A stretch of DNA of 64,000 nucleotides from Bacteroidales bacterium (GTDB taxonomy: Bacteria; Bacteroidota; Bacteroidia; Bacteroidales; UBA10428): NCBI GenBank assembly GCA_016928305.1, contig JAFGKY010000005.1, positions 1 to 64,000 on the forward strand. The letters run 5' to 3'. Every line of letters begins with the position of its first letter. Positions within the stretch are counted from its first letter, which is position 1. The notes under the pieces are model-generated. The model searched no databases, was not told where the DNA came from, and was given only the letters and a program-made list of their open reading frames with translations. Of the stretch, positions 53,929-62,570 are shown in pieces. The position numbers were made by a program, and so were the translations under genes.

Positions 53929-55578
53929 TCATCCCCACACCCAGGCCATATCGGCTTCCACTGTCGATATGCCCCCAATTCCAAACTTGTCAACCAGCAC
54001 CTTAACCACATTGGGTGACAGAAAAGCCGGCAATGTCGGTCCCAGGTGTATGTTTTTCACACCAAGGTAAAGCAATGCCAAGAGCACAATTACCGCTTTC
54101 TGCTCATACCAGGCAATGTTATACACGATAGGAAGTTTATTAATATCATCAAGACTGAATGCTTCTTTAAGCTTAAGCGCTATCATGGCCAGCGAATATG
54201 AATCGTTACACTGTCCGGCATCGAGCACCCGGGGAATACCGTCAATATCACCCAGGGGAAGCTTGTTGTAGCGATATTTTGCACAACCCGCTGTAAGAAT
54301 TATCGTATTTTGTGGCAACTGCTTTGCAAAGTCTGTATAATATTCCCGGTCCTTCATTCGTCCGTCACAACCTGCCATCACAACGAATTTCCTTATTGCC
54401 CCCGATCTCACGGCTTGTACTATTTTTTCAGCCAGCAACGTAACCTGGTGATGGGCAAATCCCCCTGTTATTGTACCCTGTTCAATAGCTACCGGCGGTT
54501 TGCATTGTTTGGCATGCTCAATGATTTTCGAAAAGTCTTTAGGATTTCCATTTACACGGTCAGCAATGTGCTGAAATCCGTCAAATCCGGCCGCACCAGT
54601 CGTATAAACCTTGTCCGCATAGGGAGCATCACTCCGGGGCGGAACCAGGCAGTTGGTGGTAAAAAGAACCGGTCCGTTGAAGGTCTCAAATTCCTCTTTC
54701 TGCCGCCACCATGAATTGCCGTAATTACCGATAAAATGTTTGTATTTCTTGAAGGCAGGATAGTAATGTGCCGGCAGCATTTCACTATGCGTATATACAT
54801 CAACTCCGGATCCTTCCGTCTGTTGCAGCAATTCATCAAGGTCTTTCAGGTCGTGGCCGCTGACTAAAATGCCCGGATTATTACCCACCCCGATGTTTAC
54901 CCTGGAAATCTCAGGGTGGCCGAAAGTTTCGGTATTTGCCTTATCCAGCAATGCCATTACTTCCACACCATGTTTCCCTGTTTCCATCACCCGTGCAAGC
55001 CATTCGTCAAGACTGATATTTTCATTCAATGTTTCCGATAATGCTTTCTGCATAAAGGCATCAACAGCATCGTTTTTATAACCAAGATTCCAGGCATGTT
55101 CGGCATAAGCCGCCATACCCTTCACACCATAGGTAACCAGTTCTTTCAGCGACCGGATATCGATATCCGTTGTGTTCAATATTCCGACTTTTTCAGCTTT
55201 TTCAAGAAAAGCTTCTTCGGTATCTGCATGCCATGAAGCCGCATCATAAATCTTCTCGATTTCTTTGCCTTCTTCCTTTAGTTCATCTCGAAGCCTGTCC
55301 CTTACTTTCAAACCGCTTTTGATCCGTTCCAGAAAGTTTTGTTTGCTGAAATTAGCATTGGTGATGGTTGCAAACAGGTTGTCAAAAACAAATTTATCAA
55401 CATCAGGGTATTGCATACCCTGTTTCCTTGCTTCCGTATTGTATATACAGATACCTTTCACAACATATACCAGCAGGTCCTGGAGATTTGCAACATCTCC
55501 TTTTTTCCCGCATACGCCGTTAATGGTACATCCTGTACCTTTGGCTGTTTCCTGACATTGATAACAAAACATACCCAT
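53929..55578 (-). CDS. hcp: Hydroxylamine reductase / hybrid-cluster protein
   Basis: 549 residues, full length. The N-terminal Fe-S ligands are [23 protein letters not shown] (CxxC...C...C). The hybrid-cluster ligands are recognisable: [23 protein letters not shown] with His and Glu, [28 protein letters not shown] and [19 protein letters not shown]. Hcp reduces nitric oxide and hydroxylamine in anaerobes. It is controlled probably by the divergent Crp/Fnr protein at 55916. The start has no Shine-Dalgarno sequence. Confidence 0.94.
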   Translation of the reverse strand: MGMFCYQCQETAKGTGCTINGVCGKKGDVANLQDLLVYVVKGICIYNTEARKQGMQYPDVDKFVFDNLFATITNANFSKQNFLERIKSGLKVRDRLRDELKEEGKEIEKIYDAASWHADTEEAFLEKAEKVGILNTTDIDIRSLKELVTYGVKGMAAYAEHAWNLGYKNDAVDAFMQKALSETLNENISLDEWLARVMETGKHGVEVMALLDKANTETFGHPEISRVNIGVGNNPGILVSGHDLKDLDELLQQTEGSGVDVYTHSEMLPAHYYPAFKKYKHFIGNYGNSWWRQKEEFETFNGPVLFTTNCLVPPRSDAPYADKVYTTGAAGFDGFQHIADRVNGNPKDFSKIIEHAKQCKPPVAIEQGTITGGFAHHQVTLLAEKIVQAVRSGAIRKFVVMAGCDGRMKDREYYTDFAKQLPQNTIILTAGCAKYRYNKLPLGDIDGIPRVLDAGQCNDSYSLAMIALKLKEAFSLDDINKLPIVYNIAWYEQKAVIVLLALLYLGVKNIHLGPTLPAFLSPNVVKVLVDKFGIGGISTVEADMAWVWG

Positions 55579-55915
55579 ACTATTTGTCGATTTATTGATT
55601 TAATGATTTAATGATTTGCTTCGCCCTCCGCAGCCTTTCTCAATCACCGTATCTTTTGCAAAGGTGATGACAAAAGAGGGTTGATTTGTTGATTTATGGT
55701 TCACGGTTTATAATTCAGCGTTAATAGGCAATCCTGAAAAGTTCCTTTATGACAACCGGGTACACACAACCCACAACCATCACACAAATCTTCATTTATC
55801 TTAACAACTTCACGTATCATCTTCACTAATTTTTATTCTTAACGTTATAATTTTAACCAAAATTAGGATGTTTTAGTCGTTAATTTTGTATCATTTGTTA
55901 CAAACATTGATTTTT
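55579..55915. repeat. hcp-regulator divergent region holding a partial copy of the long dispersed repeat
   Basis: The stretch 55585-55730 is a degenerate copy of the module found in full at 57955-58080 and 61650-61790 (here gatttgcttcgccctccgcagcctttctcaatcac and a later ggttgatttgttgatt...gttcacggttt). The rest is promoter DNA. tttgttacaaa at 55894-55904 is an 11-bp palindrome just before the regulator gene and could be an Fnr-type operator (autoregulation, unproven). Confidence 0.6.
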
Positions 55916-56593
55916 ATGGAAAAACTATATCAAATATTAAAAGAAACTCTGATATTCAACGGATTAGATGAATTGGCCATTGAAAATCTTTTGCACCAGA
56001 AAATGTTCCGGTTAAAAAAGTACTGCAAAGAAGAGTTTGTTGCCCATAGTAACGATATATGTGACAGGTTAATGATCGTCATTCAGGGATCAGTGCGGGG
56101 TGAGATGACCGATTTCTCCGGCAAAACCATAAAAATTGAAGATATTATTGCACCCCAGCCACTGGCAGCCGGGTTTATTTTCGGGAGAAACAACCGTTTC
56201 CCTGTTGACATTATCGCCAACGAACCTTCAACGATCCTTATCCTGCCAAAAGACACATTAATTCTAATAATGCAGCAGGATAACCAGGTACTGAAAAATT
56301 ATCTTGATGCCATCTCAAGCCGTACACAATTCTTATCGAATCGCATACGGTTTCTTTCCTTTAAAACGATCAAGGAAAAGGTTGCTCACTACATTCTATC
56401 ACAGATTGGCAGAGACTATAATACGGTTGTTTTGCCACAATCGCAAACCAACCTGGCTGATTTTTTTGGCGTTACCCGACCTTCTCTTGCAAGAGCCCTG
56501 CAGGAAATGGAGCGTGAAGGGATTATCAGGGTCGAAAGACGTGAGATCACCCTTTTAAATAAAGAAAAATTGAATAACTTGCTCAACGCATAA
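55916..56593 (+). CDS. Crp/Fnr-family transcriptional regulator, probable regulator of hcp
   Basis: 225 residues from the ATG at 55916 (a TTG ten codons upstream is rejected because it falls in the likely operator). The effector domain begins EKLYQILKETLIFNGLDELAIENLL and contains RLMIVIQGSVRGEMTDFSGK; the HTH is TNLADFFGVTRPSLARALQEMEREGIIRV. There is no N-terminal Cys cluster as in classical Fnr, which fits the HcpR type that senses NO through heme. Divergent from hcp across 337 bp. Confidence 0.85.
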   Translation: MEKLYQILKETLIFNGLDELAIENLLHQKMFRLKKYCKEEFVAHSNDICDRLMIVIQGSVRGEMTDFSGKTIKIEDIIAPQPLAAGFIFGRNNRFPVDIIANEPSTILILPKDTLILIMQQDNQVLKNYLDAISSRTQFLSNRIRFLSFKTIKEKVAHYILSQIGRDYNTVVLPQSQTNLADFFGVTRPSLARALQEMEREGIIRVERREITLLNKEKLNNLLNA

Positions 56594-56608
56594 ATTAAAA
56601 AACCTGAA

Positions 56609-57268
56609 ATGAATAAAAATGCACGCAACACAGGTGTTGTTGCATCGTTTGCCATCCTGTTGTTAACCCTTGTTTTCATTATACTGGCCTCCATCTTTCC
56701 TGCAGGTGAATATAATTCAGCGAAACAGTTTTTAGCTGCCTTCAGACCTGCGTTATTGATGCCTGTAATTCCATCCTTCCTGTTGGTGCTGGCCAATATT
56801 CTTTTCTTTGTGTCCCTTTTTTATCATGCTGAAGAGTCCTCAAAGCCATTTGCAATGGCAGGTTTGCTATTTGGTGCCTTGTATGCGGTTTGTTGCGGTA
56901 TCACCTATTTCACACAATTGACCGTTGTACCTCAAAATATTCATCTTGGACGGTTCACATCCCTGGCGGTTTTCAGCATGCATATCCGGGGATCATTCGC
57001 ATACTCTCTTGATAACCTCGGGTATGCCTTCCTTTCGGTAAGCTTTTTGTTTTTTTCCGGAATCTTCAATCTCAAAAGTTTTCAAGGTTATATCAAAGCG
57101 GCTTTTATCGTATATGGGATAGCAGGACTGCTTGGTACAATCGGATACATCACCGGCAACGCACTGCTGGAATCCTTTGTGTTTATTTCGGCTTTTCCTT
57201 ATCTTATTGCTGTATTGCTGATGCTCATTCGGTTTTTAAGAGGGAGAAAGAATGGAAAGTTGGAATGA
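56609..57268 (+). CDS. Six-helix membrane protein of unknown function
   Basis: 219 residues with six or seven hydrophobic segments and short loops, starting VVASFAILLLTLVFIILASIFP and ending YLIAVLLMLIRFLRGRKNGK. No family motif was recognised; the layout is like DUF4386-type proteins. It starts 15 bp after the regulator stop, so it shares the transcript and may belong to the nitrosative-stress response. Confidence 0.65.
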   Translation: MNKNARNTGVVASFAILLLTLVFIILASIFPAGEYNSAKQFLAAFRPALLMPVIPSFLLVLANILFFVSLFYHAEESSKPFAMAGLLFGALYAVCCGITYFTQLTVVPQNIHLGRFTSLAVFSMHIRGSFAYSLDNLGYAFLSVSFLFFSGIFNLKSFQGYIKAAFIVYGIAGLLGTIGYITGNALLESFVFISAFPYLIAVLLMLIRFLRGRKNGKLE

Positions 57269-57304
57269 TGGAATATTGGAATAATGAACCAATTATCAAA
57301 TACT

Positions 57305-57625
57305 ATGATTATCACAACGACTCCATCCCTTGAAGGAAAAAAGATCACCAGCTACCTGGGATTAGTTAGTGGTGAAGCCATTATCGGTGCCAACCTGTTC
57401 CGTGACATCTTTGCCGGCATACGCGATATTGTCGGAGGCCGCTCTGGTTCTTATGAAGAAGTGCTGCGTGAAGCCAAAAACAATGCTTTAAGCGAAATGG
57501 AGGAAAATGCACGGAAGATGGGTGCCAACGCCGTGGTAGGTGTTGATCTCGACTATGAAACCGTGGGATCAAATGGCAGCATGCTGATGGTAACAGCCAG
57601 CGGAACAGCTGTGGTGACGGAATAA
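57305..57625 (+). CDS. YbjQ-family heavy-metal-binding-like protein (UPF0145)
   Basis: 106 residues from the Met that begins [19 protein letters not shown], the conserved YbjQ N-terminus; an upstream ATG at 57284 adds seven residues. Other conserved parts are [36 protein letters not shown], and [18 protein letters not shown]. The family forms pentameric rings and its function is unknown. Length is normal. It is followed by the long dispersed repeat. Confidence 0.9.
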   Translation: MIITTTPSLEGKKITSYLGLVSGEAIIGANLFRDIFAGIRDIVGGRSGSYEEVLREAKNNALSEMEENARKMGANAVVGVDLDYETVGSNGSMLMVTASGTAVVTE

Positions 57626-57694
57626 CAGGAAGAAGGTAAACAGTAAACAGTAAACGGTTCTGCAAAGGAAAAAAGGCTTAATGAATTGCCCTGA

Positions 57695-58080
57695 AACGAA
57701 TTATGCCCCGGAGGCCTGACTGCCGGACAGGCAGGGGCGAAATGTTGGTAGCCCGGGGCGAAGATGGAAGACTGAGAGATGGAGAGAATGAGAGGGAGGG
57801 AAGCAGCAATTGGCAGCGATGAAGCCTCGGAAATAAGAGGCACAATATCTATTTCCCCTGGCTTCAGCCAGGGGAAAAAGGAAGGTGAAAAAAACGCTGC
57901 AAGCAGGACATGACCAAAAGCAATGCCCTTATTTGCAGCGGAACGAAAGAAGTCTTATTCTGTGAACCGTGAACTGTGAACCGTGAACTATAATCAACAA
58001 ATCAACCCACCTGCGCCATAACCTACGCCGAAGCTACGGCGATTAAGAAAGGCTACGGTGGGCACAGCAAATCAATCAAT
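57695..58080 (+). repeat. Long dispersed repeat, copy 1 (about 385 bp)
   Basis: Matches the reverse complement of 61655-62055 along nearly its whole length with scattered substitutions (shared pieces: gaagatggaagactgagag, gatgaagcctcggaaat, cccctggcttcagccagggg, gcaatgcccttatttgcag, aacaaatcaacccacctgcg). The central cccctggcttcagccagggg is a perfect hairpin. The 3' third contains gtgaaccgtgaact words and a cgccgaagctacggcgatt stem. The 57626-58102 gap holds no gene. Short open frames inside (MERMRGRE...) occur in both copies but look incidental. Confidence 0.85.
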
Positions 58081-58102
58081 CATCAAATCAACAGATCAAA
58101 AA

Positions 58103-58678
58103 ATGAATCGGTCCACCTGCGGCTGGCCAACAAAACATCAGATCCTCATCGACTACCACGATACAGAATGGGGAGTTCCTGTTCATGACGACAGGTTGTT
58201 GTTCGAATTCCTGGTACTGGATTGGTTTCAGGCAGGACTGAGCTGGCTGACCATGCTCAACAAACGAGAAAACTTCCGGAAAGCGTTTGATAATTTCAAC
58301 ATTAAAACGGTTGCCTCCTATCACAAAAAGAAAACAGCACAGTTGCTACAGAACAGCGGTATCATCCGCAACCGGCAGAAAATTGAAGCAACCATAAGAA
58401 ATGCAGGCAAAATTTTGGAAATCATTGAGAAACATGGTAGTCTTGATGCTTACATCTGGCAATTCACAGAAGGCAAAATGAAAATAAATCAATGGCACAC
58501 CCTGAAGGAAATCCCGGCTACCTCACCGGAATCGGATGCCATGAGCAGGGATCTGAAAAGTCTTGGCTTTGGCTTTTCAGGATCGACCATGTGTTATGCT
58601 TTTATGCAATCCGTTGGCATGGTGAATGACCACCTGGTACAATGTTTCCGGTATAAGGAATGTATGAAAACCGGATAA
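58103..58678 (+). CDS. tag: DNA-3-methyladenine glycosylase I
   Basis: 191 residues from the ATG at 58103 (upstream in-frame codons belong to the repeat). TAG features: CGWPTKHQILIDYHDTEWGVPVHDDRLLFEFLVLDWFQAGLSWLTMLNKRENFRKAF, with the catalytic-pocket Glu and Trp residues, then LLQNSGIIRNRQKIEATIRNA and GFGFSGSTMCYAFMQSVGMVNDH. The zinc-snap Cys (C near residue 5) and the C-terminal His are present. It removes 3-methyladenine from alkylated DNA. Confidence 0.94.
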   Translation: MNRSTCGWPTKHQILIDYHDTEWGVPVHDDRLLFEFLVLDWFQAGLSWLTMLNKRENFRKAFDNFNIKTVASYHKKKTAQLLQNSGIIRNRQKIEATIRNAGKILEIIEKHGSLDAYIWQFTEGKMKINQWHTLKEIPATSPESDAMSRDLKSLGFGFSGSTMCYAFMQSVGMVNDHLVQCFRYKECMKTG

Positions 58679-58814
58679 CAGGTTCATTACCTTCCTGTTA
58701 CTACCAGTTTTGCAAAATCAAAACTGTTATGGAAAAATGCATTAAATTATTCCGGGGAAGAAGGTAATATTTCGTTTCAGTATTTTGAAAGATACTTATT
58801 TGTCTATCAGCTAT

Positions 58815-59048
58815 TCAACTATTCTGGAATTCCTTGATAATCTCTTCAACAGATCTGGTAGAATTGGGAAGGAGATTATCCGGACATTTGCCTAGAACTT
58901 GGGCAACCTGAAATCGCTTGCAACGCATACAACCAGCTTCACCGGCTTCACAGTAAAGCCTTTTATAAACTTCGGGATAATCAGTTCCCTTCAGGATACC
59001 ACTGAATATCGGACATTTCTCAGCTTTCGGGCACACATCATTGTTCAT
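58815..59048 (-). CDS. Small six-cysteine protein, probable metal or Fe-S binding
   Basis: 77 residues with cysteines at 6, 12, 33, 40, 43 and 55 (NNDVCPKAEKCPIF; LYCEAGEAGCMRCKRF; LGKCPDN). Spacing CX5C, CX6CX2C and a lone later Cys suggests a metal or cluster site. No family was recognised. It has no signal peptide. It lies between convergent tag and the lipA gene, about 190 bp from lipA on the same strand. Confidence 0.65.
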   Translation of the reverse strand: MNNDVCPKAEKCPIFSGILKGTDYPEVYKRLYCEAGEAGCMRCKRFQVAQVLGKCPDNLLPNSTRSVEEIIKEFQNS

Positions 59049-59236
59049 TGTATGGTACTTTTAATCAATAAATAGAAAATTATATCCATAATACTTTTTT
59101 GCCGAAAAATGGTTTCATTTTAACATGATTTTTTTTGATATGAAACCCCTGTCTGATGGCAGGCAGACTGTCAGCAGTCGCAGATCCCCCGGTAGATCGG
59201 GGAAGGCTGACAGGGATTGTGGGATTGTGCCATCCA

Positions 59237-60088
59237 TCATCTGAAAAGGTGCTTCTCCGCATTATATGAAGACCTTACCAGCGGACCTGATTCGACAAAA
59301 GAAAAGCCTTTCGACAATCCTATATTATGATATTCCTCAAACTTTTCAGGTGGAACATATTTAATAACCGGCATATGTTCCATAGTTGGCTGTAAATACT
59401 GGCCCAGTGTCATGATTTTAACTCCGGCCCGCAACAAGTCATCCATGGTAACCAGGATCTCTTCTTCCGTCTCCCCAAGGCCCAGCATTATCCCTGACTT
59501 TACCACATTACCTGATGATGCGATGTATTTCAGCACATCAAGGCTGACACGGTATTTTGCTCTGCTCCGCACATGCGGGGTAAGCCGTTCCACGGTTTCA
59601 AGGTTGTGGGATATCACTTCTGGCTTTTCATCAATGATCTGCTGTATCAATGCATTTCTGCCTTGGAAATCGGGAATCAACACCTCCATGGTAGTAGCAG
59701 GATTCACTTCTTTTATCTTCCGGATGGCGGCCACCCACAATGAGACTCCAAGGTCTTCAAGGTCATCCCGGTCAACCGAAGTAATAACACAATGCTTCAA
59801 GTTCATAATTCGAACCGAATCTGCCACCCGTGCCGGCTCATCCCAGTCGACAGGAATAGGTTTACCCATTGGTACCGAACAAAACTTACACCGGCGTGTA
59901 CATATATTGCCCAGTATCATAAAAGTAGCCGTGCCCCGGTTCCAGCATTCGCCGATGTTGGGACAGTTGCCGCTGGTGCATATGGTATGCAGGTTATGCC
60001 GGCCAACCAGGTTCTTTAACCTTGTATAGTTTTCCCCACTTGCACGTTGCATCTTCATCCAACGGGGCAGTCGTTTCCGATTTTCCAT
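59237..60088 (-). CDS. lipA: Lipoyl synthase
   Basis: 283 residues. The radical SAM motif CTRRCKFCSVP and the auxiliary cluster ligands CTSGNCPNIGECWNRG (CX4CX5C) are both present, and the C-terminal ESGPLVRSSYNA carries the conserved Ser. It inserts two sulfurs into octanoyl chains on lipoyl carrier proteins. The 283-residue length is standard. The start ATG at 60086-60088 begins MENRKRLPRWMKMQR, the usual LipA opening. Confidence 0.95.
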   Translation of the reverse strand: MENRKRLPRWMKMQRASGENYTRLKNLVGRHNLHTICTSGNCPNIGECWNRGTATFMILGNICTRRCKFCSVPMGKPIPVDWDEPARVADSVRIMNLKHCVITSVDRDDLEDLGVSLWVAAIRKIKEVNPATTMEVLIPDFQGRNALIQQIIDEKPEVISHNLETVERLTPHVRSRAKYRVSLDVLKYIASSGNVVKSGIMLGLGETEEEILVTMDDLLRAGVKIMTLGQYLQPTMEHMPVIKYVPPEKFEEYHNIGLSKGFSFVESGPLVRSSYNAEKHLFR

Positions 60089-60255
60089 GAAATACTCTTT
60101 TAATATGTAACCCCGTTAAACGGTAAACTCTGTAACCCTCCCTTAATTTCCTGATTGTCAATAGGACAAATACAGACGCGATGAATAGCGTCTCTACAAA
60201 ACCATTATAATATCACAATCATTCTTCACCCTTTTTTCCTCATCGCCCCCACACT

Positions 60256-60281
60256 GGGTGTAGTTTTCCTTAACTACACCC
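60256..60281 (-). terminator. Hairpin after aroC
   Basis: gggtgtagtt (60256-60265) pairs perfectly with aactacaccc (60272-60281) across a six-base loop. It lies 34 bp beyond the aroC stop. No clear T-run follows on the minus strand, so termination is uncertain. A related ccacactaagtgtagtttt word occurs at 63943-63961. Confidence 0.45.
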
Positions 60282-60314
60282 TTATATTCTTTCTATTCCC
60301 CGATTAGCAATGTT

Positions 60315-61634
60315 TCATTTTTCCCTCCTCATCGCCTGGTAAGCCATATGCTGCATATAGGCATCGAGGATGATCATGGCAGTATAAGCTTCGGCCACTG
60401 GCCACACACGAGCTACAATGGTAGGGTCGCGGCGTGTGACAGCCGCCAGCTCCTTGTTTTCAAGGCTTACCTTATCGATGGTGAGCTGCGGTTTGGCAAT
60501 GGTAGGCGTAGGCTTTACGGCTATTCGTGCCACAATATCCTGGCCGGTAGTAAGTCCGCCTGTTATGCCACCTGCATTATTTGATGTAAATACTACCTTA
60601 CCCTTTTCCATCCGCATGGCATCGTTGCATTCCGATCCTTTCATGGTGGCGGCTTTCACGCCGCATCCTATCTCCACAGCTTTTACCGTTCCTATGCTCA
60701 TTAGCCGGCCCAGCTCTCCGTCGAGCTTATTGAAAACCGGTTCACCCATACCAGCCGGGACACCTGTCACCACCACTTCTACGATTCCTCCCGATGAATC
60801 TCCTTCCTTCATGATCCGCAAGATCTCATCATACATGGTATCTGCAACTTCGGCGTCGGGGCAGAAAAGCTTGGGATTGATACCATATTTTTCCCTGATT
60901 TCCTGTTCGTTGTATGTGGGTTTTTTAATTTCGGGAATCCGCTTTTCGAGTTCAGCCAGGATGGCGGCTTTTTCAAAAAAGCGCTTGTCGCTTTTCATCT
61001 TTCCCGAAGCAAAAATATCGAGATAAATGGGATCATATTGTTTTCGCACTTCACGGTATGCAGCCGCCTTCCGTTTAATTTCCTCCACCGGCATATCGTT
61101 CATTCGAACTCCTGCAGCTTCACGCACAAAAGCTACCACATCAATCCCGTGATCTTTCAGTATCCTTTTTGCAATGCATCCGGCCGCAACAATCGATGAT
61201 GTATACCGTCCGCTGAAGAAACCGGCACCGATAGAATCATCCCACGATCCGTATTTCTGGTATGATGCATACGAAGCGTGACCGGGTCGGGGTGTACGGT
61301 TTGTCAACTGGTATTGTTCGATGTGCTCAAAATGACGGTCGACATTGGGTATCAGTATCACCAGAGGCGTTCCATTGGTATATCCAGCATTCTTAAAACC
61401 CGGCATAGTATCGGCGGCATTCACACCGCTATAGATAATGGGCACGTCAGCTTCCCGACGCGGCGATGTGAGTTCACCCTGACCAGGCTTGCGGAGCATC
61501 AGCTCAACATATATTTCCTCTTCTGAGAAGAGATATCCGGGCGGGACTCCCTGAATATTAATGGACAATCCTTCCTGATAGGATCCACCTGCAACGGTGG
61601 TTTTGAATAATGTTCCGTATGTACAACCAAGCAT
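60315..61634 (-). CDS. aroC: Divergent chorismate synthase with inserted segment
   Basis: 439 residues, about 80 longer than usual. Core FMN-binding parts are typical: PGQGELTSPRREAD, RPGHASYASYQKYG with His119, NNAGGITGGLTTG, KPTPTIAKPQ, VPVAEAY-like WPVAEAYTAMI. But the N-terminal signature GESHG reads GGSYQ, with Tyr19 in place of the catalytic His, the usual RxSARET segment reads GRYTSSIV, and GRHDP reads TRRDP. The extra segment lies at about residues 180-262. Other chorismate synthases convert EPSP to chorismate using reduced FMN; whether this one is fully active is open. It lies near aroA on the same strand, which supports the pathway. Confidence 0.82.
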   Translation of the reverse strand: MLGCTYGTLFKTTVAGGSYQEGLSINIQGVPPGYLFSEEEIYVELMLRKPGQGELTSPRREADVPIIYSGVNAADTMPGFKNAGYTNGTPLVILIPNVDRHFEHIEQYQLTNRTPRPGHASYASYQKYGSWDDSIGAGFFSGRYTSSIVAAGCIAKRILKDHGIDVVAFVREAAGVRMNDMPVEEIKRKAAAYREVRKQYDPIYLDIFASGKMKSDKRFFEKAAILAELEKRIPEIKKPTYNEQEIREKYGINPKLFCPDAEVADTMYDEILRIMKEGDSSGGIVEVVVTGVPAGMGEPVFNKLDGELGRLMSIGTVKAVEIGCGVKAATMKGSECNDAMRMEKGKVVFTSNNAGGITGGLTTGQDIVARIAVKPTPTIAKPQLTIDKVSLENKELAAVTRRDPTIVARVWPVAEAYTAMIILDAYMQHMAYQAMRREK

Positions 61635-61654
61635 AGTTATTTGTTGATTTGTTG

Positions 61655-62055
61655 ATTTGTTGATTATTCGATTTGTTGATTTACTTCGCCCACCGTAGCC
61701 TTTCTTAATCGCCCTAGCTTCGGCGTAAGTGATGGCGCAGGTGGGTTGATTTGTTGATTATAGTTCACGGTTCACAGTTCACAGTTCACGGTTCACAGAA
61801 TATGACTTCTTTCGTTCCGCTGCAAATAAGGGCATTGCTTTTGGTTTTGTATTGCTTGCAGCGTTTTTTTCAGCTTCCTTTTTCCCCTGGCTGAAGCCAG
61901 GGGCAATAGATATTGTGCCTCTAATTTCCGAGGCTTCATCGCCGCCAATTGCTGTTTCCCTCCCTCTCATTCTCTCCATCTCTCAGTCTTCCATCTTCAC
62001 CCGGGGCTACCAATATGCCGCCCCTGTCTGTCCGGCAGGCAGGCATACGGGGCTC
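61655..62055 (-). repeat. Long dispersed repeat, copy 2 (about 400 bp)
   Basis: Inverted copy of 57695-58080 with the same central hairpin (tcccctggctgaagccagggg) and the same gcaatgccc/ctgcaaataagggc and gattaagaaaggct segments. Copies 1 and 2 face opposite ways and bracket tag, the Cys-rich gene, lipA and aroC, a 3.6-kb block. Recombination between them would invert the block. Confidence 0.85.
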
Positions 62056-62184
62056 CCCATTTGCATTCCTCAAATTCCCTGCTTTCATCACACCAGCGTT
62101 TGAGAGTCCATGGTTCACGATCGATAGTCCACGGAAAATATTCAAACTATCAAACCCTCAAATCTTCAAACTGAATGCTCCGCT

Positions 62185-62570
62185 TGTCCCTTGTCCCTTT
62201 CTTGTCACTTATCACTTTTCACTTTCGTTTTTCACTATTCACTCCTACCTACCGGTCAGGCAGGTTTCGTTTTTCACTGGTTATCGGTTACCTTCCTTCA
62301 CTCTTCCATTTTAAGACGCGAGGCATCGCGTCTCGTCCTGAAATTTGTTTACTTTTCTATTCTATTCTTTAAAACATCCATTCCTCTTGAAAAGGCTCCG
62401 TGAACCTCCTCACCCCCTGCCCCCTTTCCAATTTTGGAGAGGGGGTCTCGAAAAGCAGGGGGTGAGGAAATGACTCGTATTGTGTTAATTCTTTGCAATC
62501 ATGCAGTTATTTAACTCTCCCTTGTCCCTTTCTTGTCACTTATCACTTTTCACTTTTCGTTTTTCACTAT
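62185..62570. repeat. Two copies of a cttgtccctttcttgtcacttatc repeat
   Basis: The unit runs from cttgtccctttcttgtcac to tttcactat at about 62185-62250 and again at 62519-62570. The second copy runs into aroA: its last codons (VKNEK, stop) are written by the repeat. Both are built of reiterated cactttt words. Confidence 0.7.
62408..62467. repeat. Nested hairpin downstream of aroA
   Basis: cctcaccccctgc (62408-62420) pairs perfectly with gcaggggg tgagg (62455-62467); inside it, cccctttcca pairs with tggagagggg. The same family seems to occur as smaller forms at 14804-14820 (ctcccctatgtggggag) and 6845-6868 (aatcccccagggagg). Confidence 0.65.

Larger units (their letters stand above)
61635..62549. 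repeat. Repeat-rich space between aroC and aroA
   Basis: 915 bp without a gene. It starts with ttgttgatttgttgatt words, then long repeat copy 2 (61655-62055, inverted relative to copy 1), then two copies of a cttgtccctttcttgtcacttatcactttt unit, a palindromic cctgcctg-type word, and a 60-bp nested hairpin at 62408-62467. Short frames seen here read repeats and are not genes. Confidence 0.8.

Noticed and set aside
61779-61979. 66-residue frame (MERMRGRETAIGG...) inside the long repeat
   Set aside because: The other copy carries a similar but differently ended frame; no start signal and no conserved end, so it is likely incidental. It could be revisited if many copies preserve it.
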